Shown here one piece after another: positions 12,448-23,270 of a DNA stretch of 64,000 nucleotides. The position numbers and the translations under genes were made by a program. Positions within the stretch are counted from its first letter, which is position 1. Each line of letters begins with the position of its first letter. The notes under the pieces were generated by a model. It was not told where the DNA came from. It ran no database searches and saw nothing but the letters and a program-made list of their open reading frames with translations. The stretch comes from Hyphodiscus hymeniophilus (lineage: Eukaryota > Ascomycota > Leotiomycetes > Helotiales > Hyphodiscaceae): the NCBI GenBank assembly GCA_016508695.1, contig VNKQ01000019.1, positions 248,001-312,000 of the forward strand, in the 5' to 3' direction.

Positions 12448-12581
12448 TGAAACGGGTCTATTCGTATTAAGTGGCAAGTTGATTTCTTCTAAGGTTTCCT
12501 TAAAGGAAGGATCTTATTCTAGCTAGGAGCCTAACCGCTATAAGTATCGCTTAACACGTGATTCCAAATCTAGCCTCTATA
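12448..12581 (-). repeat. LTR (left copy, 3' LTR of the minus-strand element)
   Basis: 134 bp, TG...TA on the plus strand, the last CA having become TA. It matches 41467-41600 with 11 differences, all transitions; 8 are CpA/TpA or TpG/TpA pairs, as expected from RIP. Confidence 0.9.
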
Positions 12582-12593
12582 GGCTCCCCTAGA
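12582..12593 (-). other. polypurine-tract-like site
   Basis: On the minus strand, CTAGGGGAGCC sits immediately 5' of the left LTR, where a polypurine primer for second-strand synthesis is expected. It is short, and RIP may have altered it. Confidence 0.5.
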
Positions 12594-12870
12594 CAAAAAC
12601 ACAAGTACCGCTATATAAGAAATATTTGCTAAAGTTATAATAATACTAGTTTCGTAACTATATAATAAACTAGGCTAAACCTATAAATCTTTTGTTATTT
12701 ATTATTATTATTAGTAATCCTCCCGATTATCTCGAATCTTTTATATATTTACTAGCTAATAAAAGAGTTAATAAGAACGTTACTCTAAATACTAGCGGGC
12801 TTAGTAATAGTAGTTTTATTAATAGTAATAATAGTAGTTTCTTTATTCTAGATATTATTATTCTACTATA

Positions 12871-12956
12871 TCTATTTACTATTCTTATTATCGTCGTTCT
12901 ACTACTTCTATTTACTATTCTCATTATCGTCGTTCTATTACTTCTATTTACTATTA
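12871..12956. repeat. 36-bp tandem repeat, about 2.4 copies
   Basis: Two 36-bp units beginning TCTATTTACTATTCTTATTA, with two substitutions between them, and a partial third. The frame stays open through it, which explains a spurious open frame in this part of the degraded element. Confidence 0.85.
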
Positions 12957-14829
12957 TTAGTAGTTTCCTTAGTAGTAATACTAATACTAATAGTTTTAGT
13001 ATCGTTAGCAACCACCTTATCTATACTTATTTACTTACTATTAAGACTAATAAATAGTGTTTTAGTTTAGTTATTAATAGCCTTTATATTTTAGTTAATA
13101 CTAATAATTCTCGGGTAAATATAAAAGTGCGTAAGAAGCTAGCTATAAGGGCCCTTAAGATTAATATAAACGTAGTTCTTAAGCTTAATAGCCTTCTTAT
13201 ATACGCGCTTTTAATAAAGTAGTAAATTAAAGTTACTTATTAAGTTAAATATATTTATTACTTCGAAATAAATCTTACCTCGAGTCTTTACTATAATATT
13301 ACGTCTAAGGTTACTAGAGAAACTAAGAGTAATAATATATATTAAATCTCTAGTGGTATAAACTATCGAAGATCCTTACATTTTATTAGTTATATTATAA
13401 GTAATATCGCCCAAGAGAAGAGTTAGCTTTTCGAGGGCTATCTAAGAAAGAGTATACGTATATAATTACTTCTAGGTAAAGTAATAAGTAATAGTACTTA
13501 ACTTATTTGCCTTTAAGATTCTATCTTTAATTATCTTAATTTAAATATTAATAATAATTATAATAGATATAATATTAAACTAGGAGCTAGTAAGCTCGTC
13601 TTATACTTTACTTATAAAAGAAATCAAAAAGTAATAATAGTATTTGTTACTAGGGAATTCCGGGAATATCTTATTAAACTAATTGCAAATAATATTAAAG
13701 AGAATAAGGTTTTCTAGTAAAGAGATAAATAAAGTATTTATAATGTGACTATTATATAAGAGGCGGCTAGGGATCTCTATTATACTAAGAGTTAAGTATC
13801 GTTATATATTAAGCATTTCTATTAAATAGTAATTATTAATAAAAAGTTATAAGATAAATAGACTTCTTTTATAATTATAGCTAATAGGGGATATTATTTT
13901 AGTATATAGCTAGAGTTATCCTTCGTCGCTAATTATAATTACTATTAGAGTATTAGTATTTGTAATAATTATACTAAACTTAGTTATAGTTATTAGTTTA
14001 ACTTTCTCTAAGAAAAAAGCGTTTACTTTAGTTATAAGGTTTCTTAGATATCTAAAGTTATTAGTAGTTATTCTCTAAATAATTACTATTTTCTTTATCT
14101 TATTTAACGCTATAGTTACTATTAGGTTAAATTCCTTACGAGTCTCTTTATTTATATTAAAACCTTAGATTTTATATTAAGAGAGCTTTACAAGGAAATT
14201 AATATATACTAAGCTTAATAATTAGAGTTTATTAGTAAGTTCGAGAGTATTAATAGCGATTCTAAGCTTATACTCCTTAAATCTATTATTATAAACCCTA
14301 TACTTAATTAAAAAGAGTTACTTATTTAATACCTTAATAACCTTAATAAAAGCGAGTATAGCGAGTTTCTCTTTTAGAATCTTTAATAAGCCGAGATTAA
14401 TAGCTCTTTTATCTAGAGTAAAACTATAGAAAATAAACTATTTATTATTACTAATATAGTTATCGTCTAATAAAATAATAATATAATCCTTATTATTCTT
14501 AATATAGTTATTAAGAACTATATTATCTTTTATAAAGTTATTATAGTGCGTAAGTATAAGTAAAGTAGCCTTCTTTTATCTCTTTATTACTAAAGGCTTT
14601 TTCTTCTTAGACTTTTTAGAGCGGGATTACTTTTCTATCCTATCTAGATTATTAGTATTATTATCTTCGTTTTCTTAATTATTATTAATTCTATTATTAT
14701 TAAAGGTAACTATAGTAATTCTAATATTAGTAAGTGTCTTATTATCCTTTACTTTAATAGCGATAATAATAATAACTTTATTAGTAATAATAGTAGTAAT
14801 AATAGTATTATTAGTAGCCTTTGCCTTCT

Positions 14830-15136
14830 CCTTAACCTTATATACTAGAAGATACTTATAAGTATTATCGTTAAGCGAGTCGAAGTTAGGGTAAGCTATA
14901 AGAATTTCGTCTAAATACTCTTATAGCTTTTAGCGATTTAGTTTATTATAGATTTTAATAATCTTAGTCAAGCGGTTATAATTAGCTATAAAGAGGATAT
15001 ATTTAGTCTCTATCTTATTATTAAAAATATAAAGCGCGAAACGACCCTTTAAAAGTTCGGTATAAAGGGGATTTATTTTACTTTTATCGAATACTTTATT
15101 AATCTCTCGAATAAAGTTATTAATAGTAATATTAGC
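14830..15136 (-). pseudogene. unidentified protein relic in the 3' half of the Gypsy element
   Basis: The minus strand keeps one long reading frame broken by only two stops, with protein-like content such as LLKGRFALYIFNNKIETKYI and LIAYPNFDSLNDNTYKYLL. Stops fall at codons that RIP would create from CAA, CAG or TGG. I do not recognise the family. It lies 3' of the integrase relic on the same strand. It could be a retrotransposon accessory frame or part of another nested element. Confidence 0.4.
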
Positions 15137-15459
15137 TAGAGTACTTAAAGCAATCTTAATATTAAAGTTACTAATTAATATTACAATTATAATATTTACT
15201 AAGAGATAAGTCTTACTAGTCTTAAAGAAACTATAAAGAATACTAATATTACGACCTTTAGTATTTATAAAGTAATAATATAAATATTTAATATATTTAA
15301 TCTAATTATTATCCTTAAATATTGCCTTTAAGTAGTCTTTAGAGATTTAGTTAGAAATAAGATTAATATATCCTTTAATTCTAATATTCTTTATTAGTAA
15401 AGTATAGGCAAATGCGTTAATTAATTTAGAAATATAGCGATTAGGGTTATTATAATAAA

Positions 15460-15903
15460 TAGGCTGGCCGGACCGGACCGCGGTCTTTAGACCGGACCAG
15501 ACTAAACCGTCTAATAGTCCGCAAAAATTATTTGGGACCGAACCGTTTATATAACAGTCCCCAAATTTATTTGAGACCGGACTATAATAGTCCCAAAAAA
15601 ATTTAAGGAGACCGTTTATAATTTAATTAATTAAATATTAATTATTTTTTAATTTTAAATATTATATTATTACTCTTAAGCGTTACTCTATAACTTTTAT
15701 ATAAAAACTTTTTTAATTTTATATACTAATAAAGACGGTCTAATTATTTATAATAGTCTAGACCGAACCGAACCGTTTATAGACCGGACTATAGGACTAT
15801 AGTTTAAATACGGTCCCTAAAACCCTAAATTTTGAGACCGGACCGTTCTACGGTCCCCAAAAAACCCTACGGTCTAGACCGGACTGGACCGTCGGCCAGC
15901 CTA
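15460..15903. mobile_element. hAT-type MITE, 444 bp
   Basis: The element starts TAGGCTGGCC and ends GGCCAGCCTA, a perfect 10-bp terminal inverted repeat that continues imperfectly through GGACC/GGTCC-rich subterminal sequence. It is flanked by identical 8-bp duplications ATAATAAA (15452-15459 and 15904-15911). An 8-bp duplication and a terminal GGC(C)-type repeat are typical of hAT elements. It has no coding capacity, so it is non-autonomous. Subterminal copies of GACCGGACC and CCGAACCG occur in both orientations and may have been transposase binding sites. It is much more GC-rich at its ends than the surrounding DNA. Confidence 0.88.
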
Positions 15904-17892
15904 ATAATAAAAGCGCTTAATAATAGGTCGAGATTTATTAAGTAAGATATCTTATCCTAGAATAATATAGCTTTTAGACTTAATAAAAGTAGAGTATATA
16001 AGGGTAACCTAAATAACTATAGATTTATCGATAGTAATACGGATTTTAATACTAGTTTATATATTATAAAGTATTATAAGGAGCTTAGTTAATATAAAGG
16101 TATAACCTTTCTTAATCTCTTCTTTTATAGTATTAAGCGCAAGCTAAACTCGAGGACGATAAAGTTAGCTAATAATCTCTTTTTATAAGGTCTAAAGTAT
16201 AAGTTTAATAACTTTAAATAGTTAATTTTCACTTAAAAGAATCTTATAAGCGTTTAGCTTAAAGTTAACTTAAATAATATCTCCCTTTAAAAACTTAATC
16301 TTTAGCTTCGTGGCTTCTTTTTATTAGTAATAATTAAGAGTTAGTAATACTAAGTATAAGCTATTACTAGTATTAACTAGCTTTAAAACACAAAGGATTT
16401 TACTTTAAATATTTAACTTTATAATATTACGTTATTAATCCTTTATTCGCTAAATATAATAAAAGGCTTATCGAGTTACTATTTCTATTTAGTTAATATA
16501 GCTATTTACTAGGCTTATCTTTATATAAGGTCGGGTATTTGCTATCTTTATACTATTAGAGTTAATAATAATAATAAAGTTACTTAAAGCTAACTTCTTT
16601 ATATATATTTATTACTAAATACTCAAATAAATATAGTCGTACTTTAGTCTCTTCTAAATAATAGTAACGGGCCTATAAACTAGCTTTTTATCGTTATTTT
16701 TAAAGTAAATATTAATAGTAAATAAAGAAGTATAAGTAATTATTACCTTAAGAGCATTAATAGCGCGAGTAATAATTCCTCTTTAAATATAGTTATTAAA
16801 AAGGTTCGTTTGCGTTATATTACTATTAAAGTTATTAATTATAATTCTAAGAACTATAAGGTTAGGCTTAACTTTAGCGAATCTCTTTCCTCTTATTTTC
16901 TTAACGATTTAAAAAATATTTCTAAGATTATATATAATTACTTTGTTTCCTTTCTTATTTATATTATATAATTACTTTAAGTCGTTAATAGTAAACTTTA
17001 CGCAAGTAATAATAACTAAGAATCCTATAATTAACTCTTTTTTTATAACCTTAGGGTTTATAATAGTAAGGTAGTTAATAGCGGGGATAATAACCTAAAT
17101 AATAATAGTTAATAGCTATTCTTTATATATAATTATTATAAACTTAATATAGATCTCGTTATTTAGTTAATATTCGGGTTATTCTATAATCTTTAGTATT
17201 TAAAGAGGGATAACGCGCTTTTCTAGCTCTTTTAAAGCTTTAGTAATATAATCGCATTCTTTTTCCTTTAGTAAGTAGTAAATATATTAACTAAAGGGCT
17301 TTTAAGCCTTTGCGTTAAGGGTAAAGAAGAGACGCTTAGTAATTCGATAATTAATTATATATAAGTAAGTAAATTAGATATACTTCTTATTTAAAGATAT
17401 AATAAATATTAGTTATAAAATATAAAGTAAATAGTATCTTATAAATATTAAAGAATAGGGAAATTCGATAAATTCGATAGACTTAATAGGTTTAATAAAT
17501 TCGATAGAGTTAAGGTAATTAGAGAGTAATATAGTTATTTTTCTAAGTAATATGTTTTCTAGTATTAAGAATTTTTCGTGAGTTCTAAAGTATAAGGCTA
17601 GCGCGTTCTTTATTAATATTATCGCGGCCTCGGAATAACTTTACCTCGCTTATTTCTTATAATAACAATTTTTAATATTAGCGGAGAGTCTCTTTTTATA
17701 AGAGCCTTTAAAGGTATAAAGTAATATATATATTTAAAAGACTATTAAATTCCTTTAGTCCGTTTAAAAGTAGTAAGTATATTAAAGAGACTAAAAGAGC
17801 GCTATATTTAATTAGTTATATAAGTTATAAATAATATTATTGTCTTTTTAGTAATTAATAAAATAAGCAAAAGCAAATATTAGTAGTCTAGT

Positions 17893-17946
17893 TTTACGCC
17901 TTATTTAAGGCGTTAATATAATTTAACGCTATATTTAGGGCGTAAA
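17893..17946. repeat. nested inverted repeats
   Basis: TTTACGCC (17893-17900) pairs with GGCGTAAA (17939-17946). Inside, ACGCC/GGCGT and GTTAA/TTAAC pair again, so the stretch could fold into a hairpin or cruciform. Significance unknown. Confidence 0.6.
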
Positions 17947-18739
17947 GGCAACTATACCTTTCTCTAGCTATAATATAAACCGACTATAATAAATTAAAAT
18001 ATATAAGGAGATAAGAGATTAAAGTAATAATTACTTAATATATTAGCGAACTTTATTACGGATTAATCGATATTAAGTAAAGATATATTAATATTATATT
18101 TAGTAAGTTCTAAGGGTCTAATTAGAAATCGGGTAATATCGAGCTAGTCTAAGCGTAATATATATACTTTAAGGTTATCTAAATAATATTTTCTTGTCTT
18201 TCTATTATTATAAATATTAGTTACTTAGGCTATAATATCTAATAGCTAACTAGTAATTAATTAAGGGCTTATTTATTGTGATTTAAGCTTCTTTTTCTTT
18301 TACTTATCTAGTTAGTAATACTATATAAATACTAGATCTTTAACCTTAGGTTTCGTTTATTATACTTTAAATTATACTTTAATTTTTAAGTATACTCGTA
18401 CAATTATTATAATAACCTAGTTATATATTTTGTTACGCTATTCCTAAAGAAAACTCTATTACTCCCCTAGGATTACTAATAGTACTTCGGGGTATAATTA
18501 GAGTTACTACTAATCCGATTTAACGGGTTTGTTATAAATTTAAGGGCTTTGTATTTATAATAGAGTAAAGCCTAATAGAAATTCTATTAGTATAAATCCT
18601 TTAGTATAGACATATCTAGTATTAATAATAAGACTAATTTCTAGGCAAGCGTAATTCTAAAATATTACTAATTTAAGTCCTCTCTTAATAACCTATTTAT
18701 ATAATTATAATAATACTAATTATACTAATCTCTCGACTA

Positions 18740-19110
18740 GTCTTACTAATTAAGGATATATAATAGGGGCGTAATAGATATTGGATTTATATAATTCGAA
18801 TAGAGTCTTAACTTCTATTATTATAAAGTATAAACTATTATCGAGATAAGCTAACCTAGGCTATTGAAATATCGATACTAAATAATTTACTTAGAAATTA
18901 ATAACCGCTACTTTATTAATAAAGGTATAGGCTTTAAAGAAAATATACTTAGAAAAGTAATTAACTATTATAAGGATATATTTCTCTTTATTCTTTCTTA
19001 TAGGATTTATTAGGCTAAGAAAATCTATATTAATTATATTCTAATATTCAAATTGTAATATAGGCTTTATACTAGTACTTTTATAATAGGGGCCTATACG
19101 TTAATATACT
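18740..19110 (-). pseudogene. Ty3/Gypsy integrase core relic
   Basis: Translation of the minus strand gives NIINIDFLSLINPI, then KYILIIVNYFSKYIFFKAY and, after RIP-type stops, PRLAYLDNSLYF. This fits the Gypsy integrase core: first catalytic Asp in IDFxGPI, the VDYFSR-like strand, and the second Asp in SDNGSHF. Stops interrupt it at Trp/Gln codons. It shows that the outer LTR element is minus-stranded and of Gypsy type with integrase downstream of reverse transcriptase. Confidence 0.78.
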
Positions 19111-20259
19111 TTATAAGACTTATATTACTAACTTATATCTTAGACCCGAGTTAGCTAATAGAATTTACCTTAGAGTTTATATAGTATAAGAGCTTTTACG
19201 AAATAATTATATGCGTTATATACTTATTTTAGAATATCTAATACTTCGTAATTAAAAATATACTTAATAATAGTAATTAATAATTATTTGGTATATATAA
19301 GATATTTTCCTAATATATAAAATCGAAGTAACTTTCTTTTAATTAAGTACTTCTTATTCTTACTCAAATATAAAAGGCTAGCCTCTCTATAAAGTAAGAA
19401 TATAAGTATTAGTTTATATACTTTATAAGAATATAACTCCCTAAATCTACTATAGTTATATTACTAATCTTTATATATAAACGGTTTACTAGGCCCTTAT
19501 TCTAATATTATAGTAAACGATATTCTTTCTTTATTAAATCGTTAGAGGTTATCTTAAAGGTTTCTTAAAAGTCGAGATAATCTATTTATAATACTAACTA
19601 AATTAGATTTACTTAGTTTATAATATACTTTGAAATTATATTTAATTAACTTATCTAGCTATCGCGCGATTTTACTATAAGAGTCGGTATTATTTGCTAA
19701 CGTTAAGACTAAAGTATTATAGTTAGTATATATTTTAATTAAATAAGGGCTTCTTATTACTCTCTATCGCACTTTAGCTAAATATTAAACTATTATTAGA
19801 GCTTCTCTTTTAATAGTTATATATTGGGTTTTAACGTCTAATAGTTAAAATAAAATAAATATTATAATCTAAATCTAATCCTTATATAAGCCAATTACTT
19901 TTATCCTAGCTAATATATCTTTTAGTTAGAAAAGGATACCGCCTACTACTTTTTTATTAGTATTATAATATAAGTACTATTATTTAAGGCTATCCCTACT
20001 AAATATAGCGTTATTAATAATTAAATTTTTAATATACTAAAATAAGTTTTACTAATCTAGACCCTAATTGAATTTATTTGAGTCTACTTATTTCTTACAT
20101 ACTAATTCTCTATTAGATTTAAGGGAAATAAAGACTTCTTTTTAGTATAATCTCTTAAGAATAATAGTATAGTTTACTCTTTTTAGAATAAAGATTCTAA
20201 GGAATAGGGTAATATATAAGAAGTTATTTACTCTTTAGCGATTTTTTAGAGTTAGCTAT

Positions 20260-20801
20260 ATTATTATTTGGTTTCTATACTTTAATAATAAGTATAAACC
20301 CTTTAGGGTTACAAAGAAGCTAATTATATCTAGCGAGCTATAAAAGAATATTACCTTTAATAGGGATAGACTAAGGGGGGCAAATACTACTTAAGGAAAG
20401 TACTTTTTATAAAAGAAAGTAAGTATATTCTCGAAAGTAATAGTTACTCTTAGATAATTATTTATAAATAATATAAATATTATATTATTATAGTTTTTAA
20501 TTAGAATAGAGAAAGCTAATACTATATCCGACTAAAGTATTAGTCTAAATACGAGATTTATAAACTAATTATAAGTATATAAAGCTCTCTTTAATCCTTA
20601 ACTTATTTTATAATATAGCTATTAATTATTCGGGGCGAGTATTATTACCTTATATTTATCCTTAGGTTTTATTAGTATTACTTAGTATTTATTCGTTATA
20701 TCGCAAGAGAAAAATACTTTAAATATATCTTTAATAAGTACTTTTAAGACTTCTTTAATATTATATATTAAGTAAACGGGTTTAATAATAAAAGAGTTAA
20801 T
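20260..20801 (-). pseudogene. Ty3/Gypsy reverse transcriptase relic
   Basis: Minus-strand translation contains SCDITNKY*VILIKPKDKYK, then GLKRALYTYN*FINLVF and LFINNYLRVTITFENILTF, then KYFP*VVFAPLSLSL. In order these match the fungal Gypsy RT blocks DxxNGYWAVxxKPxDxYKT, MGQGLKGAPHTYSQFxDLVF, FMDDHxGAxxTFE and YFPRVxFGPxYL. The catalytic D-D pair reads N-N here, as expected from RIP or decay. The relic has many stops. Confidence 0.78.
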
Positions 20802-22753
20802 AAGTATATAATTATAAACTACTCTTAGCTAGTCTAAACCCTTCTTCTTTAAAGGAAATTTAGTAATTACTCTTTAGTAGCTTAATCCTCGTATTAGTAT
20901 TCTTGCCTTTACTATCTAGGAGAAGATCTTTATAGCAAATTCCTTCTCTTTTATAATATAGCGTTTAGGTTTATATATAATAAGAATAGCTCTTAAAATA
21001 AAGTTAATAAAATAATAAATAAGGTTAATCGCTTTAATATCTCGTATACTAAACGTAAAGTAGTCTTTCTAAGTATATAAAAGTCTTTTAACTTATATTA
21101 CGCGAGTAGGGTTATTTGTATAATTACCTAATATTATACTTATACTCTTAAACTAAGTATTAATAATAATAGTAAATATATTCGATAAGGAGTGTTATAT
21201 AAGGCGACAAGTAACTAGATATATTAATACTTAATTCTAAGTAATTAGTTTTAATAGTAAGTATTATAAGACGAACTTGTCTTATGTATTTTTAAAATAT
21301 TAGCTTTGCGAATAGCTATTACTTATTATAATTTCTAACTAGTAATTCTAATTAATAAAAAGAGAGATATTAATATCGGGTCCCTTAAACTATTTAGTAT
21401 ATTAGTAGGGGGCCTATACTCTTATTAGCGCGAGTCTTTTCTTTGTTTAAAATACTCTTATTTATACTTAGCTCTATTTATAATTTTTACTTTATTAAGT
21501 AATTTTAATATCTCTTTTTAATCTTCTTTATTGTCGTTATTATCCTTTATAAATACTTCTAGTTCTAGAGAATTTATACCGATATCAAATCCTTACTTAG
21601 AGATTACCTTAATAATTAGGGCTAATACTAATAATACTAGTACTTATACCGCTACTCTTATTTTTCTATAGATAATAAAAGAACTATTATAGTAATTTTT
21701 AATAGTTTAAACTCGGGCTATCTAATTACGTAATAAGAGAAGTTTATATAAGTTATTAAGTCTTATAACGAATACTTATAAGATTATTCGAATTCCTTTT
21801 ATTACTACTTTTATTAAGATATATTAGTTAATATAAACCTTTCTTTTATCCGCTATTTTTACGTGCTAATTGTCTTTTAGATTATATATTTTAAGCTAAA
21901 GTCTTATTACCGTTTTTAAATTAATTAGCTCTATTACTACTCTTTTATCTATTATATTATAATATAATAATATATTATTAACGTAAACTATTATATAAAA
22001 GCACTTTACAAACTATACTTTATACTCGCTAAGACTTTTGTCTATAACTAGTAATAGTTAAGATCTCGTAACTACTATTATATTAACTTAATAACGTTAA
22101 GGTTTTCGACTAGAGACAAATAATTATAATATATATATTAACTATACTTTATATTAAAGGGAATAATTAAGTAGCTACTTAATAGAAAAAGTAATATTAG
22201 TACTTATAAGGAAATTAGCGATATTAAATTTACTTATTCTTACTTTATTAATAAGCTTAATAAAAATAAAATCCTTTAATATTTAAGTAAATCGTTAAGT
22301 AATTTTAGTCTAACTAATTGATAAAGATAGTTATAATAGTTTATTATAATCGATATAAGGAATAGCTTCTCTATTCTCTCAAAGTCTTATTATAGTTTCT
22401 TTAAGTATTTCTATTAACTAACTAGGGATTTCGGAAATTATTTAAGTTAAAGTCTAGTTATCTTATACTTTTACTTTACGTTCTTTACCTTTATTCTAAG
22501 AGTATTATATTGCTTTAGTCGTATTATTAGTCTTATTTACTTATTTTTATTTATTTCTTAACCGTCTCTTATATCTTAGTTCTTTTATATTTTAATATAT
22601 TTGGGTTTAAGAGTCGGACTTTATAATAGAGAGAGTAAGGATAATTAATATAACTAGTATAATTTTCTAAGTTCTATTAAAAATAGCTAGGGATTACGTT
22701 TCTAAGCTAAATAACTACTTGGTCTATTTTCTATTATCTACGTTATTAACGGG

Positions 22754-22778
22754 CATTAGTAAAAGTTTTCTATATCAG
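22754..22778 (+). repeat. left terminal inverted repeat
   Basis: 25 bp, reading CATTAGTAAAAGTTTT then CTATATCAG. It pairs with 39671-39695. Confidence 0.85.
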
Positions 22779-22791
22779 CCGAATCTCGATT

Positions 22792-22853
22792 TGCGTATAG
22801 GCCCACTAGTACTATTGGCCTATTAGCCGGCTGTTAGCTAGCTGCTATACGCA
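22792..22853. repeat. subterminal inverted repeat
   Basis: TGCGTATAG (22792-22800) and CTATACGCA (22845-22853) pair perfectly. GGCC- and TTAGC-rich sequence lies between. It sits just inside the left end of the DNA transposon and could be a transposase binding region. Confidence 0.7.
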
Positions 22854-23180
22854 CCCATTATAAAATATATATTACTAATTAATAGTTACTCGCACTATTA
22901 ATAGCCTGCTAGCTACTACTCAAAACCTTTATTCTTAATCGTTTATTAGCGGCCTTACTATCTACTACTTGCCTACTATTTATTTCTAGCTATTAATCTA
23001 GATTAAAGATAGTTTTACTTATAGTAACTCTTATTTAGCCTTTCGAAGTATTTTAAAGTAATTCCCAATAACTTTTAGTAAGACTTTAAAAAGATTTTAA
23101 ATAAATTTCTTAAAAGTCTATTTAGTATTAAGCTTTTAGAAAAGTTAAAAAGATATCGTATTAAGTAAAGAGTCCTAAAT

Positions 23181-23270
23181 AGATTTTAGTAAGATTTTAG
23201 TGAGATTTCAAATTTAGCGAGATTTTAGTAAGATTTTAGTAAGATTTTAGCGAGATTTCGGCAAGATTCT
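23181..23270. repeat. 12-bp tandem repeat
   Basis: About seven diverged copies of AGATTTTAGTAA in the AT-rich interior of the DNA transposon. Confidence 0.8.

Noticed and set aside
12692..13057. Open frames on both strands (121 and 94 codons) at the left of the AT-rich block
   Set aside because: Composition is almost only Ile, Leu, Asn, Ser, and the frame stays open because of the 36-bp tandem repeat. It is a by-product of RIP-type sequence and not a gene.
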